13,806 nt of DNA, taken from contig JAMOOS010000106.1 of assembly GCA_027065245.1 (NCBI GenBank), positions 1-13,806 of the forward strand. Direction: 5' to 3'. Position 1 is the first letter of the stretch. Each line of letters begins with the position of its first letter. Made by a program: the position numbers and the translations under genes. Below, piece after piece: positions 6,435 through 13,806 of this stretch. This stretch comes from Desulfuromonadaceae bacterium (lineage in GTDB: Bacteria > Desulfobacterota > Desulfuromonadia > Desulfuromonadales > Desulfuromonadaceae). The notes below the pieces were generated by a model, which was not told where the DNA came from, did not search any database, and was given only the letters and a program-made list of their open reading frames with translations.

Positions 6435-7271
6435 TTAGCCTTTTTTCCGCGCTTTTGAAACACTTTTAACAATCACTTTATCCGCCACAGTGAGATCTAT
6501 GTAACTGAGCCGGTTCAGGTCACCCTGCAATTGCGGATATATCCGCTCCAGTCGATCAAGACGGGCGGCAAAATTGTCCCGACCGATCAACACCGCTACA
6601 CCGTAAGGATCGGTATACATGGTCAGCCGTCCTTCATCACCGATAACCACCTGCGCCACCTGCCCCAGACCGAATACCCGGCGCCGTTTCAGTTCTTCAA
6701 GCAGCTCGGCCACCGTCTGTAACCGCTGGCGACAGCGCTGCGGCTCGGCCAGAATCTCTTTGCGGCTCAAACCGCTCACCAGCGGCAAATCCAGCTTGTC
6801 CCCGGTACGCAACACGCGAAAAATGTCACCATCGCCGTCGACATAATAGAGATAGTCGAGATTGAGGATAAACAGCGGCTGATGTTCAACGATGTCTATC
6901 ACTATCGTCTGCGGCAGCTTACGCCACACCTGCGCCGACTTTATCCAGTCGTTCTCCGCCAGTTTCTGGCCGATAATATCCAGATCCAAGTCAAATGTGC
7001 CAACCCCCTGTCGGATATCTGACAGCGCCACCACCTGCGCGGCGCTGAAGCGGCGGTTGCCGTTGACCTCCACCTGCTTGACGGCAAAGTGATCGGAATT
7101 AACCAGCGCCTCCACCAGCAGCACCAGCGCCGCCACCAGCATGATTCCACAGCCTGCCAGCATAAGAGCACGCAATACCCGCGCGGTATGGCTTTTCCAA
7201 TCAACGGGCTGCCGTTTGCGTTTATTGGCCTTGGCCGGTTTGCGTCGCGGTTTCCTGTCTATCATGCTCAT
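6435..7271 (-). CDS. ftsQ: Cell division protein FtsQ
   Basis: FtsQ, a bitopic inner-membrane protein that links cytoplasmic and periplasmic parts of the divisome with FtsB and FtsL; 278 residues from the chosen start. The N-terminus is strongly basic (MIDRKPRRKPAKANKRKR), followed by one membrane helix at about 33-56. A POTRA domain begins at about 62 (HFAVKQVEVNGNRRFSAAQVV), and the FtsQ/DivIB domain contains VWRKLPQTIVIDIVEHQP, YYVDGDGDIF and LPLVSG. The frame extends upstream to a GTG at 7361, but that extra stretch is Cys-rich and unlike FtsQ, and its ribosome site is too close. The ATG at 7271 has no Shine-Dalgarno but overlaps the stop of a small upstream ORF, pointing to coupled translation. 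ATG 7265 is an alternative. Confidence 0.9.
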   Translation of the reverse strand: MSMIDRKPRRKPAKANKRKRQPVDWKSHTARVLRALMLAGCGIMLVAALVLLVEALVNSDHFAVKQVEVNGNRRFSAAQVVALSDIRQGVGTFDLDLDIIGQKLAENDWIKSAQVWRKLPQTIVIDIVEHQPLFILNLDYLYYVDGDGDIFRVLRTGDKLDLPLVSGLSRKEILAEPQRCRQRLQTVAELLEELKRRRVFGLGQVAQVVIGDEGRLTMYTDPYGVAVLIGRDNFAARLDRLERIYPQLQGDLNRLSYIDLTVADKVIVKSVSKARKKG

Positions 7272-7351
7272 CCAGCAGTCGGCAGCGCTGCGACCCCAGG
7301 AGCATGTCGGTCTTTCCATGAAGCGGCTGCAAAACCGTCTGGTCGGTTCAT
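7268..7351 (-). CDS. Possible 27-residue leader ORF between ddl and ftsQ
   Basis: An ATG at 7351 lies nine bases after AGGAG; that Shine-Dalgarno overlaps the ddl TAG stop. The frame encodes 27 residues (MNRPDGFAAASWKDRHAPG, then VAALPTAG) and ends in TGA at 7270-7268. This TGA overlaps the proposed ftsQ ATG at 7271 as ATGA. Since ftsQ has no ribosome site at its own start, translating this ORF could deliver ribosomes to ftsQ. The peptide resembles nothing I recognise and has no membrane segment. It may be only a coupling device, or the arrangement may be chance. Confidence 0.45.
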   Translation of the reverse strand: MNRPDGFAAASWKDRHAPGVAALPTAG

Positions 7352-7363
7352 ATTTACACACTC

Positions 7364-8284
7364 CTAGCGATCAAGGGAGGCGTCGGCCAGAATCAGCTCC
7401 ACTAAGTCTGCAAAATTCATGCCTTCACAAGCGGCAGCCTTGGGCAACAAGCTGGTAGCGGTCATGCCGGGAATAGTGTTCACTTCCAGGAAATAATTGC
7501 CGCCAGGCGCCACGATAAAATCTACTCGCGCTGCGCCACGGCAGCCCAGGGCGGCAAAGCTGCGTTCCGCATCGCGCTGCAAGGCACTGTACACCTCGTC
7601 ATCCAACGGTGCCGGCACCAGATAGCGGGTGGTTCCGGCGGTATATTTAGCGGCGTAATCGTAAAAACCGCTGGCCGCCACCACCTCAATAACCGGCAGG
7701 GCGCGGCCATTGACCACCGCCACGGTAACTTCGCGACCGTCGATGTACTGCTCCACCAGCACCCGCCGGTCAAACTTACGCGCCGCCGCTATGGCAGCCT
7801 GTAACTGCGCCTCGTCACGGGCGATGCTGATACCGAGGGTGGAGCCTTCGCGCACCGGCTTCACCACCTGCGCCACCGCGCCGCAGCGCTGCCACAGACC
7901 GGTACAATCATCATCTGCCGTCACCAGCACACTGTCGGCCAGCGTCACCTGCCCGGCCACTTGCCGTTTGGTCATCTCCTTGTCGATGGCCAGAGCCGAG
8001 GCCAGAACGCCGCTGCCGGTGTAAGCAATCCCCATAATCTCCAGCAGCCCCTGAATGGTGCCATCCTCACCGTGGCGGCCATGTAAAGCGATAAAAGCCA
8101 CTTCACAGCGCTGCGCCACCAGTTGCCCGGCCACATTGGTGGCACTGTCCACCTTTACCGCGTTATAGCCACGCTCCAGCAACGCCTGCAGCACCGCCGC
8201 GCCACTGCGCAGCGACACCTCGCGTTCGGCGGAATCGCCCCCCATTATTACGGCAACTTTTTTATCGCGATAATTATTGTCCAT
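7364..8284 (-). CDS. ddl: D-alanine--D-alanine ligase
   Basis: Ddl joins two D-alanines with ATP in the cytoplasm, making the dipeptide that MurF adds to the cell-wall precursor; 306 residues, the usual length for DdlB-type enzymes. Visible motifs are the N-terminal GGDSAEREVSLRSG with the substrate-binding Glu at 20, HGRHGEDGTIQGLLE, the Ser of VREGSTLGIS, the Tyr of GFYDYAAKYTAG, and the ATP-grasp metal site ARVDF with FLEVNTIPGMT. The ATG at 8284 is supported by GGGAG seven bases upstream; the frame is open to 8326 but that part overlaps murB. It follows murB after four bases. Its TAG stop forms part of the Shine-Dalgarno of the next small ORF. No key residue is missing. Confidence 0.96.
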   Translation of the reverse strand: MDNNYRDKKVAVIMGGDSAEREVSLRSGAAVLQALLERGYNAVKVDSATNVAGQLVAQRCEVAFIALHGRHGEDGTIQGLLEIMGIAYTGSGVLASALAIDKEMTKRQVAGQVTLADSVLVTADDDCTGLWQRCGAVAQVVKPVREGSTLGISIARDEAQLQAAIAAARKFDRRVLVEQYIDGREVTVAVVNGRALPVIEVVAASGFYDYAAKYTAGTTRYLVPAPLDDEVYSALQRDAERSFAALGCRGAARVDFIVAPGGNYFLEVNTIPGMTATSLLPKAAACEGMNFADLVELILADASLDR

Positions 8285-8288
8285 GGCG

Positions 8289-9242
8289 TTACTCCCGTGA
8301 TTCAAGCATCTGTTGCGGCGGCGCAAACAAGCGCCGCGCCGCCGTATCCATGGTGCCGATAAAACGCACTTCCGGTTGCAGGAGAATGCCGCTGTGTTCC
8401 ACCACCGCCGCCTGCACCCGACTCATCAATTCCACCACCTCGGCGCTGGTGGCAGAGCCGAGATTGACAATAAAATTGCAATGCTGCTGCGCCACTTGTG
8501 CCGCTCCCACCCGCGCCGCGCGCATACCGGCAGCGGCGATAAGGCGCCAGGCTGACTGCCCCGGCGGATTTTTGAACACGCTGCCGGCACTGCGTCCGGC
8601 GACAGCCTGGCTTACACGCCGCCGCTCCAGCACCGCCCGACTGCGACGGCGCAACTCCGCCGCCGCCACCGGCGCTCCGGCGACGACAACCTGCAACACC
8701 ACCGCGCCAGTGTCCACGGCGCTGTGGCGATAAGCAAAATCAAAGCGTTGCCGCGGCCAGGTGGCGACGCTGCCAGCGCTGAACACCTCGGCACTTACCA
8801 GTACGTCACCAATCTGCTGGCCGTGGGCACCGGCATTCATGGTCACTGCGCCACCAACACTGCCGGGAATGCCCGCCAGATGCTCCAGCCCGCCCAGTCC
8901 GGCGGCGGCGGCAGCGGCCACCAGCCGCGCCAGATGGCAACCGGCGCCAGCCACCACAGTTGTCCCTGCGACCACCTCAAGCCTGTTCAGACGCTCTAAA
9001 CACAGCACCACGCCGCTTACCCCGGCATCGGCGATCAACACATTACTGCCGCCACCAAGCACTGTCCAGGCAATCTGTTCACGTTCCAGCCATGCGAGCA
9101 ACCGCCCTGCTTCCGCGACATCGCGCGGGCTGGCCAGCACCTGGGCACAGCCGCCGATATTCCAGCTGGTACGCGCCGCCAGCGGCACATCGACAGCGCA
9201 GATGGCGGCAAACTCCTGCAGCAGCCGGGCACGCCAGGCCAC
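8289..9242 (-). CDS. murB: UDP-N-acetylenolpyruvoylglucosamine reductase (MurB)
   Basis: MurB is an FAD enzyme that uses NADPH to reduce UDP-GlcNAc-enolpyruvate to UDP-MurNAc, the second committed step of peptidoglycan synthesis; 317 residues. The FAD-binding domain shows TSWNIGG at 25-31, VLGGGSNVLIAD at 61-72 and GLEHLAGIPGSVGGAVTMNAGAHG at 118-141. YRHS is at 171-174. The catalytic Ser221 is in AGSVFKNP and Glu291 in LQPEVRFIG. The GTG at 9242 is chosen because it lies two bases after the murC stop, has AGGA upstream, and places the family-like segment at the right distance. The frame continues 48 codons into murC, giving Gly-rich sequence unlike MurB. The protein is unusually rich in Ala and Val. 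Confidence 0.95.
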   Translation of the reverse strand: MAWRARLLQEFAAICAVDVPLAARTSWNIGGCAQVLASPRDVAEAGRLLAWLEREQIAWTVLGGGSNVLIADAGVSGVVLCLERLNRLEVVAGTTVVAGAGCHLARLVAAAAAAGLGGLEHLAGIPGSVGGAVTMNAGAHGQQIGDVLVSAEVFSAGSVATWPRQRFDFAYRHSAVDTGAVVLQVVVAGAPVAAAELRRRSRAVLERRRVSQAVAGRSAGSVFKNPPGQSAWRLIAAAGMRAARVGAAQVAQQHCNFIVNLGSATSAEVVELMSRVQAAVVEHSGILLQPEVRFIGTMDTAARRLFAPPQQMLESRE

Positions 9243-9244
9243 GG

Positions 9245-10624
9245 TTAATCCTGTGTTTCCAGTGGTAACAGCGCAATCACCTGTTCCGCCACCTGCCACA
9301 CCGAACCGGCGCCAAGTGTGATCACCATATCGCCCGCTTTGAGCACCTGTTGCAGATGACCCACCGCCTGTTGCGCCGTAGCGCAATACTGTACGTGGCG
9401 ATGGCCGTGTTCAGCGATGGCCGCCGCCAGTTTTTCGCCGCTGACACCGTCGATAACATCCTCACCGGCGGCGTAAATATCCATGACCACCAGATAATCT
9501 GCCTGATAAAAAGCGGCGACAAACTCGTTGAACAGCGCCTGAATACGGCTGTAACGGTGCGGTTGAAATATCGCGATAATACGCCGATCCCAGCCGCTGC
9601 GCGCCGCCGCCAGTGTAGCTTTTATCTCGGCGGGATGATGGCCGTAGTCATCCACCACCATAATGTCGCCAGCGTGTTTAATCTGAAAACGGCGCTGTAC
9701 TCCGGCAAAGGAAGCAAAACCGGCGGCAATCACCGAATAATCAATCTCCAGCTCGCGCGCCACCGCCAACGCCGCCAGGGCGTTAAGCACATTGTGCCGC
9801 CCGGGCATGGCCAGTTTCACCCGCCCCACCGGCTGCTGGCGGAAATAAACATCGAACTCACTGCCGCCATCGCCGTAGGTCACATCGCTGGCGTAGTAAT
9901 CCGCCTGCGGGCTGAAACCGTAGGTTACATAACGTTTTTCCACGCGCGGCAGCAGGGTCTGAATATTGGCGTCATCCAGACACAGCACTGCCAGGCCGTA
10001 AAACGGAATCTTGTTGATAAAATCGAGAAATACCGCACAGATCTCCTCCAGGCCGGAATAGTAATCGAGATGATCCGCGTCAATATTGGTCACCACGGCA
10101 ATGGTGGGTGACAGTTTCAGAAACGAACCGTCCGACTCATCCGCCTCCACCACCATAAACTCCCCCTTGCCCAGTTTGGCGTTGGAACCGAGGGCGTTAA
10201 GGCGCCCTCCCACCACGGCGGTGGGATCGATACCGCCTTGATACAGCAGGGTAGCCACCATGCTGGTGGTGGTGGTTTTGCCGTGGGTACCGGCAATGGC
10301 GATACCGTATTTAAGCCGCATCAGCTCCGCCAGCATCTCGGCACGCGGAATTACCGGAATCACCCGGCGCTGAGCTTCAACCACTTCGGGATTATCGTTA
10401 CTAACCGCCGTACTTACCACCACCACCTGAGCGCCATGGACATTCTCCGCCGCGTGACCGGTAAAGATGGTACCGCCCAACTGATGCAAGCGGCGGGTAA
10501 TATCGCTGCTGCGCAGATCGGAACCGGACACTTCGTAACCGAGATTGAGCAACACCTCGGCAATACCGCTCATACCGATGCCGCCGATACCTACAAAATG
10601 GATACGCCTTATTTTGCCGTACAT
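9245..10624 (-). CDS. murC: UDP-N-acetylmuramate--L-alanine ligase (MurC)
   Basis: MurC adds L-Ala to UDP-MurNAc with ATP, the first of the Mur ligase steps in the cytoplasm; 459 residues, normal length. The N-terminal Rossmann domain begins IHFVGIGGIGMSGIA (8-22) with SGSDLRSS. The central domain carries the P-loop GTHGKTTTT at 112-120, EADESDGSF at 160-168 and TNIDADHLDYY at 179-189. The C-terminal domain has GVQRRFQ at 308-314, VDDYGHHPAEIKAT at 324-337 and QPHRYSR at 354-360. The ATG at 10624 lies nine bases after the murG stop. The ribosome site is weak (GGGGTAGAG), suggesting coupling to murG. All Mur ligase signature residues seem present. Confidence 0.97.
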   Translation of the reverse strand: MYGKIRRIHFVGIGGIGMSGIAEVLLNLGYEVSGSDLRSSDITRRLHQLGGTIFTGHAAENVHGAQVVVVSTAVSNDNPEVVEAQRRVIPVIPRAEMLAELMRLKYGIAIAGTHGKTTTTSMVATLLYQGGIDPTAVVGGRLNALGSNAKLGKGEFMVVEADESDGSFLKLSPTIAVVTNIDADHLDYYSGLEEICAVFLDFINKIPFYGLAVLCLDDANIQTLLPRVEKRYVTYGFSPQADYYASDVTYGDGGSEFDVYFRQQPVGRVKLAMPGRHNVLNALAALAVARELEIDYSVIAAGFASFAGVQRRFQIKHAGDIMVVDDYGHHPAEIKATLAAARSGWDRRIIAIFQPHRYSRIQALFNEFVAAFYQADYLVVMDIYAAGEDVIDGVSGEKLAAAIAEHGHRHVQYCATAQQAVGHLQQVLKAGDMVITLGAGSVWQVAEQVIALLPLETQD

Positions 10625-10633
10625 ATCAATTCT

Positions 10634-11713
10634 CTACCCCTGTTTGCGTGCGACTAATCGACACTCGTGAATAATAAGTTCCGCCGCCCCTTTGGCACTC
10701 AAGTGACGGGCGTTCTGTCCCATTGTGGCCAACAACTGCGGCTGACGCAACAGTGCGCCGATCTGGCGCGCCAGTTCTTCACCGCTCAACTGTCGCTGCG
10801 GCAACAGGCGTGCGGCACCTGCCGCCACCAGCGCCATGGCATTGCTACTTTGATGATCAGCCGCCGCCGTTGGCAGGGGGATGAGCAGCGCCGGTCGTCC
10901 ACACGCCGCCAGCTCCGCTACGCTGGTGGCTCCAGCGCGGCACACCACCAACTGGCTGGCAGCGTAAGCGGAACGCATGTCGTCGATAAACGGCGTAACC
11001 TCCACGTTGTCATAACCCATATCGTTGCAGGCTACCGCCACTTCCGCCACATGGTCGCGACCGCATTGATGAACAATCTTCATAGCGGGAAATTCCTCGC
11101 GCAACTGCGGCAACGCCGCTACCAGGGCGCGGTTGATGGCGCGCGCGCCCTGGCTGCCGCCGAATATCAACAGCTGCGGCCGGTCACCGCGCCACGGCGG
11201 CACGGTAAACAGCTCGCGCCGTACCGGATTGCCGGTCAGCACCACTTTACCCGCCGGAAAATCCCGCTGCGCCTGCGGCCACGAGATACACACCCGCCGC
11301 GCCCAGCGCGCTGCCAGCCGATTGGCCAGTCCGGCGCTGGCATTCTGCTCGTGCAACACCACCGGAATCCGTTTCAGCGCCGCCGCCACCAGCACCGGCA
11401 GGGAGGCATAACCGCCCACCCCCACCACCACCTGGGGCGCAAATTTGCCCACAATGGCCAGCGCCTGCGCCACCGCCCGCGTCAACTGCGCCAGTACCAG
11501 CGCCTTACGCAGGGGCGATTTACCGGCAAAGCCACTGAACTCCACATAATCGATGGCAAAACCGCGCGGCTCCACCACCCGGCTTTCGATACCGCGCCGG
11601 GTGCCGACAAACAGCACCTGCGCCTCGCTGTCGCTTTCACACGCATATTGCGCCATGGCCAGCGCCGGAAACACATGGCCGCCGGTGCCGCCGCCGGTAA
11701 ACAGATATCTCAT
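10634..11713 (-). CDS. murG: Undecaprenyl-PP-MurNAc-pentapeptide GlcNAc transferase (MurG)
   Basis: MurG is a GT-B glycosyltransferase on the inner face of the cytoplasmic membrane; it transfers GlcNAc from UDP-GlcNAc to lipid I, giving lipid II. At 359 residues it is full length. The Gly-rich loop GGGTGGH is at 7-13 and includes the conserved His13; a second loop, GVGGYAS, is at 98-104. HEQNASAGLANR follows at 121-132, and the donor-binding domain has GGSQGAR at 185-191 and CRAGATSVAE at 258-267. The ATG at 11713 overlaps the ftsW TGA by four bases (ATGA), with AGGGG ten bases upstream, so translation is likely coupled to ftsW. Confidence 0.97.
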   Translation of the reverse strand: MRYLFTGGGTGGHVFPALAMAQYACESDSEAQVLFVGTRRGIESRVVEPRGFAIDYVEFSGFAGKSPLRKALVLAQLTRAVAQALAIVGKFAPQVVVGVGGYASLPVLVAAALKRIPVVLHEQNASAGLANRLAARWARRVCISWPQAQRDFPAGKVVLTGNPVRRELFTVPPWRGDRPQLLIFGGSQGARAINRALVAALPQLREEFPAMKIVHQCGRDHVAEVAVACNDMGYDNVEVTPFIDDMRSAYAASQLVVCRAGATSVAELAACGRPALLIPLPTAAADHQSSNAMALVAAGAARLLPQRQLSGEELARQIGALLRQPQLLATMGQNARHLSAKGAAELIIHECRLVARKQG

Positions 11714-12813
11714 ATCGTCTTAGCCCCTGCCGTGGTGGAGATGTTGAGCAGCACTCCCATGGAAAACAACGTACAAATCAGGCTGGTGCCACCGTAGGAT
11801 AGCAGCGGCAACGCCAACCCTTTGTTTGGCACCAGACCGGTTACCACCGCCATGTTGCCAAACGCCTGAATACCGAACAGCAGGCTTATCCCAAAAGCAC
11901 ACAGGCGGCCAAAACCGTCCTGAGCCTGCACCGCCACCCGCAAGCCGAGGAGGATAACGCCCAGAAACATGGTTATCACGATTACCACAGCGATAAAGCC
12001 CAGCTCCTCACCAACAATGGAAAAAATAAAATCGGTATGCGCTTCGGGGAGAAAAAACAGCTTCTGCCGTCCTTCCCCCAGACCGCGTCCCCAGATACCG
12101 CCAGCACCAAAACCCATCCAGCTTTGAATGATCTGAAAGCCGGTCTTGTACGGGTCCTTCCACGGATCCATAAACGCCATAATGCGCGCCCGGCGATAGT
12201 CCTCATGCATGATGAAGTACACCAGCAGCGGCAGCACCGTGGCAGCGCTGAAAAACAGATAGCGAATTTTGGTTCCCGCCACCAGCAGCATACAGCCGGT
12301 AACCAGTACCATGGTTACGCAGCTGCCCAGATCACGCTGCAAAATCAGCAGAGATAGAAACACCAGCAACACCACCATATACGGGATAAATCCGTACTTG
12401 AAATCCTTTATCCGGTCCTCTTTACGGGTGGCGGAGTGAGACAGGTAAAAGATCATCGCCAGTTTAGCCACCTCAGAGGGCTGAAACGAAAAGCCCGGCA
12501 GGTGAATCCAGCGACAGGCGCCACCGGCGCTGTGCCCGACTCCCGGCACAAACACCAGCGCCATCATCATGGCGCTCAACAACAGCAGCGGTACCGACAG
12601 ACGCCGCCACAGATGGTAGTCGATGCGCATGGTCACCGCCATCAGCAGCAATCCGGCAGCGGCGAAAATCCCCTGCCGCTTGAGAAAATAAAAACTGTCG
12701 CTGTACTTGCGCACCGCCATGATGGAGGAGGCGGAATACACCATCACCACCCCGAGACAGGTAAGGGCCACCACCAGAATCATTATGGTACTCTGGTACT
12801 CGCCCTTTTTCAT
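11710..12813 (-). CDS. ftsW: Septal peptidoglycan glycosyltransferase FtsW (SEDS family)
   Basis: FtsW is the SEDS-family membrane glycosyltransferase that polymerises lipid II at the septum together with FtsI; 367 residues. About ten hydrophobic segments are visible, starting at residues 10-27. Family motifs are FSFQPSEVAKLA at 108-119, the GRGLGEGRQK loop at 242-251, EAHTDFIFSIVGEELGF at 257-273 with the probable catalytic Asp261, and PNKGLALPLLSYGGTS at 329-344. The ATG at 12813 has GGAGG seven bases upstream and overlaps the murD TGA as ATGA. The position between murD and murG, as in most dcw clusters, favours FtsW over its relative RodA. Confidence 0.96.
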   Translation of the reverse strand: MKKGEYQSTIMILVVALTCLGVVMVYSASSIMAVRKYSDSFYFLKRQGIFAAAGLLLMAVTMRIDYHLWRRLSVPLLLLSAMMMALVFVPGVGHSAGGACRWIHLPGFSFQPSEVAKLAMIFYLSHSATRKEDRIKDFKYGFIPYMVVLLVFLSLLILQRDLGSCVTMVLVTGCMLLVAGTKIRYLFFSAATVLPLLVYFIMHEDYRRARIMAFMDPWKDPYKTGFQIIQSWMGFGAGGIWGRGLGEGRQKLFFLPEAHTDFIFSIVGEELGFIAVVIVITMFLGVILLGLRVAVQAQDGFGRLCAFGISLLFGIQAFGNMAVVTGLVPNKGLALPLLSYGGTSLICTLFSMGVLLNISTTAGAKTI

Positions 12814-13806
12814 CCCTCTGCCTCCGGTAACGCCTGCACCGCGGCGGTAAATGCTTGGCCGCGCTGTTCAAAACCGGCAAACATATCAAAGCTGGAACAA
12901 CCGGGCGACAGCAGTACACTGCCGGGCGCGCTGGTATGCCGCGCCGCCTGCGCCACCGCCTGCGTCATGTTGTCTACCCGCACCACCGGCGCCAAATCCG
13001 CCCACGCCTGCTCCATGGCCGCCGCCGCCTGCCCCAGCAGGATAAAACAGGTTACTTTTCCGGCCAGATGGGCGCGCAGCTGGCGATAATCGCCCCCTTT
13101 ATCCTTGCCCCCGGCGATGAGGGTGATGGGCGCCGCCAGCGAGGCGACACTTTTTATCACACTACCGGGATTGGTACCCTTGGAATCGTTGTACCAGCGC
13201 ACGCCGTTCAAGGTGCGCACCAGCTCCATCCGGTGCGGCAGCCCGCGGTATACACACGCCGCCCGCCACAGTGTCGCACTGTCGTACCCTTCCAGCAGCG
13301 GCGGAATCAGTGCCGCCATGACGTTTTCGATATTGTGAATACCGCTGATACGCAACTGACACGGATCGAATTCGGCATCGTTACCGTAGCCGCGCCAGTA
13401 CAGCATACCGCCGTGGTAGCTCATTCCCCGCTCCAGCAGGTGGGAGGTGGAAAACAGCACCTGCTGCGCTTTGCAAGCGGCGGCCAGACGCAGCACCTCA
13501 GCATCATCACCGTTGAGCACCGCCACATCGCTACTGGTCTGGCGGGAGAAAATCGCTTGTTTCGCCGCCGTGTAGGCCGCCATGTCAGGATAACGGTCGA
13601 GATGATCGAGGGAGATATTCAGCAGCAAGGCGTAACGCGGTCGCATGGTAACCACCGTCTCCAACTGAAACGACGACAACTCCACCACCGCCCAGTCGTT
13701 ATCCGCGTCAACAGCGCTGATAAGCGGCTGACCGAGATTGCCGCCGACGAAGGTGCGCTGGCCGCAAGCACGCAACATCTCGCCGAGCACGGTGGTGGTG
13801 GTCGAT
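12810..13806 (-). CDS. murD: UDP-N-acetylmuramoylalanine--D-glutamate ligase (MurD), 5' end outside window
   Basis: MurD adds D-Glu to UDP-MurNAc-L-Ala with ATP in the cytoplasm. About 331 C-terminal residues are seen; the frame enters the window at STTTTVLGEML, the end of the GKST-type P-loop, so roughly 110 N-terminal residues lie beyond the right edge. Motifs in order are VELSSFQLE, NISLDHLDRYPDMAAYTAAKQ (with the metal-binding His and the Lys usually carbamylated), GLPHRMELV, WYNDSKGTNPGSV, IAGGKDKGGDY and LSPGCSSFDMF. The stop overlaps the ftsW start by four bases. A GTG at 13790 could be taken for a start but cuts the P-loop, so the gene is treated as partial. Confidence 0.96.
   Translation of the reverse strand, partial: STTTTVLGEMLRACGQRTFVGGNLGQPLISAVDADNDWAVVELSSFQLETVVTMRPRYALLLNISLDHLDRYPDMAAYTAAKQAIFSRQTSSDVAVLNGDDAEVLRLAAACKAQQVLFSTSHLLERGMSYHGGMLYWRGYGNDAEFDPCQLRISGIHNIENVMAALIPPLLEGYDSATLWRAACVYRGLPHRMELVRTLNGVRWYNDSKGTNPGSVIKSVASLAAPITLIAGGKDKGGDYRQLRAHLAGKVTCFILLGQAAAAMEQAWADLAPVVRVDNMTQAVAQAARHTSAPGSVLLSPGCSSFDMFAGFEQRGQAFTAAVQALPEAEG

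Noticed and set aside
7272..7361. FtsQ start at GTG 7361 or ATG 7319
   Set aside because: The added residues are Cys-rich and unlike FtsQ N-termini. The AGGAG site is only one base from the GTG but well spaced for the ATG at 7351 in another frame.
9243..9386. Forty-eight-codon upstream extension of murB overlapping murC
   Set aside because: The extra sequence is Gly/Thr-rich and unlike MurB, and would overlap murC by over 140 bases; the GTG at 9242 sits two bases after the murC stop.
10667..11797. Open frame of 376 codons on the plus strand opposite murG and ftsW
   Set aside because: It lies fully antisense to genes with complete family motifs, has His/Arg/Gln-rich composition typical of reverse-strand shadows in GC-rich genes, and no recognisable domain.

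Overview
The window is dominated by the downstream half of a division and cell-wall (dcw) cluster on the minus strand. The genes run right to left as murD (5' end cut by the window edge), ftsW, murG, murC, murB, ddl, ftsQ, ftsA, ftsZ. Together they build UDP-MurNAc and start its peptide (murB, murC, murD), make D-Ala-D-Ala (ddl), convert lipid I to lipid II (murG), polymerise septal glycan (ftsW) and assemble the divisome (ftsQ, ftsA, ftsZ). Spacing is tight: ATGA overlaps at murD/ftsW and ftsW/murG, and gaps of 2 to 9 bases from murG to ddl. The gene order, moderately high GC, a flavoredoxin-like gene and a B12-type radical SAM gene next to ftsZ suggest an anaerobic Gram-negative bacterium of the Desulfuromonadales (Geobacter/Pelobacter-like). 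That placement is inference from gene order and protein style, not a database match.

The 3' end of the cluster has the most regulatory structure. The ftsA-ftsZ gap (4909-5133) holds a second well-placed Shine-Dalgarno and ATG in frame with ftsZ, which would add 51 residues. The ddl-ftsQ gap holds a 27-codon ORF whose stop overlaps the probable ftsQ start. After ftsZ come a bulged hairpin and a textbook intrinsic terminator. The terminator ends only 15 bases before the ATG of a radical SAM gene of unknown function, so that gene should depend on terminator read-through.

Beyond the radical SAM gene (1-1909) the content is accessory. A plus-strand toxin-antitoxin pair (ribbon-helix-helix antitoxin and RelE/ParE-family toxin) converges on the radical SAM gene with one base between the two stop codons. 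A flavin-reductase-fold gene on the minus strand is divergent from the antitoxin and shares a 94-base control region with candidate operator repeats. The 5' end of a membrane-anchored protein, probably a signalling protein, then runs off the left edge.

I saw no rRNA, tRNA, CRISPR array or insertion sequence. Most of the window is an ordinary, well-conserved core locus. I do not see a clearly new system; the points worth a second look are the gene junctions and the uncharacterised radical SAM protein.
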